In this document: positions 6,457 through 8,104 of the stretch, in pieces | How positions within the stretch are numbered: position 1 is the stretch's first letter | How the letters are laid out: the number at the start of each line of letters is the position of its first letter | DNA from: Verrucomicrobia bacterium UBA1263 | Lineage (GTDB): Bacteria > Verrucomicrobiota > Verrucomicrobiia > Limisphaerales > UBA1412 | Assembly (NCBI GenBank): GCA_002308515.1 | Contig: DBVN01000064.1 | Location: 1 to 8,104 of the forward strand | Reading direction: 5' to 3' | Length of the DNA: 8,104 nt | Notes under the pieces: generated by a model | Seen by the model: the letters and a program-made list of their open reading frames with translations, nothing else | Database searches by the model: none | What the model was told of the DNA's origin: nothing | Program-made: the position numbers and the translations under genes

Positions 6457-7647
6457 ATGGCGAATCAAAAAATCGCTCCGGGTATTTATTACGTTGGTGT
6501 TTCCCATTATGACAGACGTCTCTTTGATGCTCTCATCTCTACTCCGGAAGGAACGACCTACAACTCCTATATCGTTCAGGGACAAAAAGCGACGGCCCTT
6601 ATCGATACGGTAGAACCTGAATTTAAAGCCCTTCTGCTTCGGAATATCAAATCCGCGGGCATCGAAAAGATCGACTACATCATTTCCAATCACGCGGAAC
6701 AGGATCACTCCGGCAGCATCCCTGATCTTTTAGCTTTTTATCCTGAGGCGAAACTGGTTACAAATGAAAAATGCCGCGACCTGCTGCTGGCGCTCATGCC
6801 CGACATTCCGGCTGACCGTGTCATCACCATCAAAGACCATGAAACCTTAGATCTGGGCGGACGCACTCTGGAATTTATTTTGGCTCCCTGGATCCACTGG
6901 CCGGAAACGATGATGACCTTCCTCCGGGAAGACGCTATCCTGTTCCCCTGCGACCTGTTTGGTTCCCACCTGGCTGTTTCCAATATCTGCATGGATGATG
7001 AGCGCGTTTTCTACGAGCCGATGAAACGCTACTACGCTCAGATCATGATGCCCTACCGCGGCCAGGCAGCCAAACGTGTGGAAACAGTCAAGACACTGGC
7101 TCCCAAGATGATTTGTCCCAGTCACGGTCCTATCTTCAAAGATACCTCCGTTCCATTGAGACTTTATGAAAACTGGGTCTCCGACAGTCTCCGGAACGAA
7201 GTCCTCATCCCCTGGGTTTCCACTCATGGCGCGACCGCGCGCATGGTCGAACACCTGACCTCCGCTCTTATCGAACGCGGAATCGATGTACATCCCTACG
7301 ACCTGACTGCCGCCGATTTAGGCCGTATCGCCGGACATCTGGTGGACGCGGCAACGATCGCGATCGGCACCGGCTGTGTTCTGACAGCGGCGCATCCTGT
7401 GGCTGCTTACGCGGCGCTGGTCGCCAACGCTCTCCGCGCCAAAGCCAAATTCGCGACTGTCTTTGGATCTTTCGGATGGAGCGGCGTCAAAGTCCCCGAT
7501 CAAATCGCCGGACTTTTGGGAAATCTCAAGGCTGAGATCCTTCCGCCCGTCATGACCAAAGGCGCTCCCACCGCGGAAACCTTTGCGGCTTTGGATAAAA
7601 TGGCTGATGATATCCTTGCCCGGCATCAAAGTCTTGGGCTGAAATAA
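6457..7647 (+). CDS. Flavodiiron protein (A-type; probable O2 and/or NO reductase)
   Basis: 396 residues, the normal length of a two-domain flavodiiron protein. These soluble cytoplasmic enzymes reduce O2 to water or NO to N2O with electrons passed through FMN, protecting anaerobes. The metallo-beta-lactamase-like domain (about 1-245) keeps the full iron ligand set: H79, E81 and D83 with H84 in 'NHAEQDHSGS', H147 in 'APWIHWPETM', D166 in 'FPCDLFGSH', and H223 in 'CPSHGPI'. The flavodoxin-like domain (about 248-392) has 'VSTHGATARMVEHL' at the FMN phosphate loop, 'IGTGCVLTAAHP', and 'VFGSFGWSGVKV'. There is no C-terminal rubredoxin or flavin reductase domain, so a separate electron donor is needed. 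O2 versus NO preference cannot be told from sequence alone. The start ATG has no clear Shine-Dalgarno sequence; it follows the FHA gene by 24 nt. The rubredoxin:oxygen oxidoreductase (FprA) group is the closest named type. Confidence 0.95.
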   Translation: MANQKIAPGIYYVGVSHYDRRLFDALISTPEGTTYNSYIVQGQKATALIDTVEPEFKALLLRNIKSAGIEKIDYIISNHAEQDHSGSIPDLLAFYPEAKLVTNEKCRDLLLALMPDIPADRVITIKDHETLDLGGRTLEFILAPWIHWPETMMTFLREDAILFPCDLFGSHLAVSNICMDDERVFYEPMKRYYAQIMMPYRGQAAKRVETVKTLAPKMICPSHGPIFKDTSVPLRLYENWVSDSLRNEVLIPWVSTHGATARMVEHLTSALIERGIDVHPYDLTAADLGRIAGHLVDAATIAIGTGCVLTAAHPVAAYAALVANALRAKAKFATVFGSFGWSGVKVPDQIAGLLGNLKAEILPPVMTKGAPTAETFAALDKMADDILARHQSLGLK

Positions 7648-7672
7648 TACTGGAGTTTACGATCCTTTCGCG

Positions 7673-7701
7673 TCCTCTGTCTGCCGGCAGAGGATTTTTT
7701 T
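7673..7701 (+). terminator. Rho-independent terminator after the flavodiiron gene
   Basis: TCCTCTG (7673-7679) pairs perfectly with CAGAGGA (7688-7694) around an 8-nt loop, followed by seven T residues (7695-7701). The loop side overlaps a palindrome CTGCCGGCAG (7681-7690) that could pair differently. It begins 25 nt after the stop codon at 7645-7647. Confidence 0.85.
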
Positions 7702-7713
7702 GAGTAAGGGGTC

Positions 7714-7750
7714 TTAAACACTTGCGATTTTATCCTAAAATAACTACCAT
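7714..7750 (+). promoter_or_regulatory. Possible promoter region of the ExbB-like gene
   Basis: Two overlapping candidates exist: TTAAAC (7714-7719) with TAAAAT (7736-7741) at 16 nt, and TTGCGA (7722-7727) with TACCAT (7745-7750) at 17 nt. Either would begin transcription within about 20 nt of ATG 7765. A promoter is expected here since the preceding gene ends in a terminator. Eye-based only. Confidence 0.3.
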
Positions 7751-7764
7751 CAACCGCATAGGAT

Positions 7765-8104
7765 ATGCTGCATATATTCTTCAACAACGGGGGGACAATA
7801 ATGTGGGTGCTTTTGGTGCTGGGCGCACTGGGAGCCGCCATATTCATTGAACGGCTTCTGCACTATCACCGGGCTCAGATCGACTCCAAAGAATTCATCA
7901 CCGGTGTGAAAAACGTGCTGCGCCGTGAGAATCAGATGGAGGCGCTCTCGATATGCGACGCGACTCCCGGTCCTGTCGCCCGTCTGGTCAAACTGGCCAT
8001 CCTGAATAAGAACCTGGGTACCAAAAGCGTGAACGACGCTATCGAATCCGCGGGGTTGATAGAAGTACCACGTCTGGAAACACGCCTCTCCTGGCTGGCA
8101 ACGA
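7765..8104 (+). CDS. ExbB/TolQ/MotA-family proton channel subunit (5' part only)
   Basis: The first 113 codons are present; the gene runs off the right edge. ExbB/TolQ proteins form, with ExbD/TolR, a proton-driven inner-membrane motor that energises outer-membrane transport or envelope constriction. The start of the translation, 'NNGGTIMWVLLVLGALGAAIFIERLLHYHRAQI', matches the family pattern GG..M..L....A..(F/I)IER with the conserved E29-R30 after the first membrane segment (about 12-28). Then comes a soluble stretch with 'EALSICDATPGPVARLVKLAIL' and 'ESAGLIEVPRLETRLSWLAT', which precedes the second and third membrane segments in complete members. Start choice: ATG 7801 has a G-run (7789-7794) 6 nt upstream, but ATG 7765 is in frame, first after a stop at 7759, and adds the family's 'GG..M' segment, so it is preferred. 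TolQ, ExbB and MotA-like roles cannot be told apart from this part. Confidence 0.85.
   Translation, partial: MLHIFFNNGGTIMWVLLVLGALGAAIFIERLLHYHRAQIDSKEFITGVKNVLRRENQMEALSICDATPGPVARLVKLAILNKNLGTKSVNDAIESAGLIEVPRLETRLSWLAT

Noticed and set aside
1..8104. Novel defence or mobile system
   Set aside because: No transposase, integrase, nuclease, toxin-antitoxin pair, tRNA or phage gene is visible; the gene set is housekeeping plus secreted proteins.

Overview
The window carries six complete genes and one gene cut by the right edge, all on the plus strand and separated by short intergenic gaps. Base composition is moderate (about 50% GC in most coding regions, lower in the intergenic gaps and in the first half of the first gene). 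The content points to an anaerobic or microaerophilic, probably gut- or sediment-associated member of the PVC group (Verrucomicrobiota, Lentisphaerota or Kiritimatiellota). Reasons: BspA-type leucine-rich repeat surface proteins that end in a short 'S-x-D/N-x-x-W-x-x-V ... YFRV/FYRV' beta module, a flavodiiron protein, an ExbB-like protein with the 'FIERLLHYHRAQI' style N-terminus, and frequent lack of a clear Shine-Dalgarno sequence. This placement is inference from protein style; no rRNA or phylogenetic marker was searched.

Layout. 54-1763: secreted protein with BspA-like leucine-rich repeats, two Ig-like domains, a glycine-rich 'GxGY' repeat pair and the C-terminal beta module, closed by a strong hairpin terminator. 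1823-1873: three 9-nt tandem units followed by overlapping inverted repeats. 1953-3289: cytidylate kinase (cmk) and a PlsC-type 1-acyl-glycerol-3-phosphate acyltransferase, a core housekeeping pair. 3466-5823: secreted subtilisin-family serine protease fused to BspA-like leucine-rich repeats and the same kind of C-terminal module as the first gene, again closed by a strong terminator. 5968-7647: a small FHA-domain protein with a C-terminal membrane anchor, followed after 24 nt by a flavodiiron protein (probable O2 or NO reductase), closed by a terminator. 7765-8104: the start of an ExbB/TolQ/MotA-family proton-channel subunit.

How the genes fit together. Two functions are housekeeping (nucleotide and phospholipid synthesis), one is stress defence (flavodiiron), one is probably cell-envelope energy transduction (ExbB-like). 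The two large secreted proteins share the leucine-rich-repeat module, a junction motif after it, and a C-terminal module, so they look like members of one surface-protein family in which the catalytic or binding parts are swapped. The first of them also changes sharply in base composition and leucine codon use about 1 kb into the gene. I did not find a clearly new multi-gene system: no CRISPR array, tRNA, rRNA, transposase or phage gene is visible. The most interesting points are the mosaic first gene, the shared modules of the two secreted proteins, the intergenic repeat/hairpin element, and the membrane-anchored FHA protein paired with a flavodiiron enzyme.
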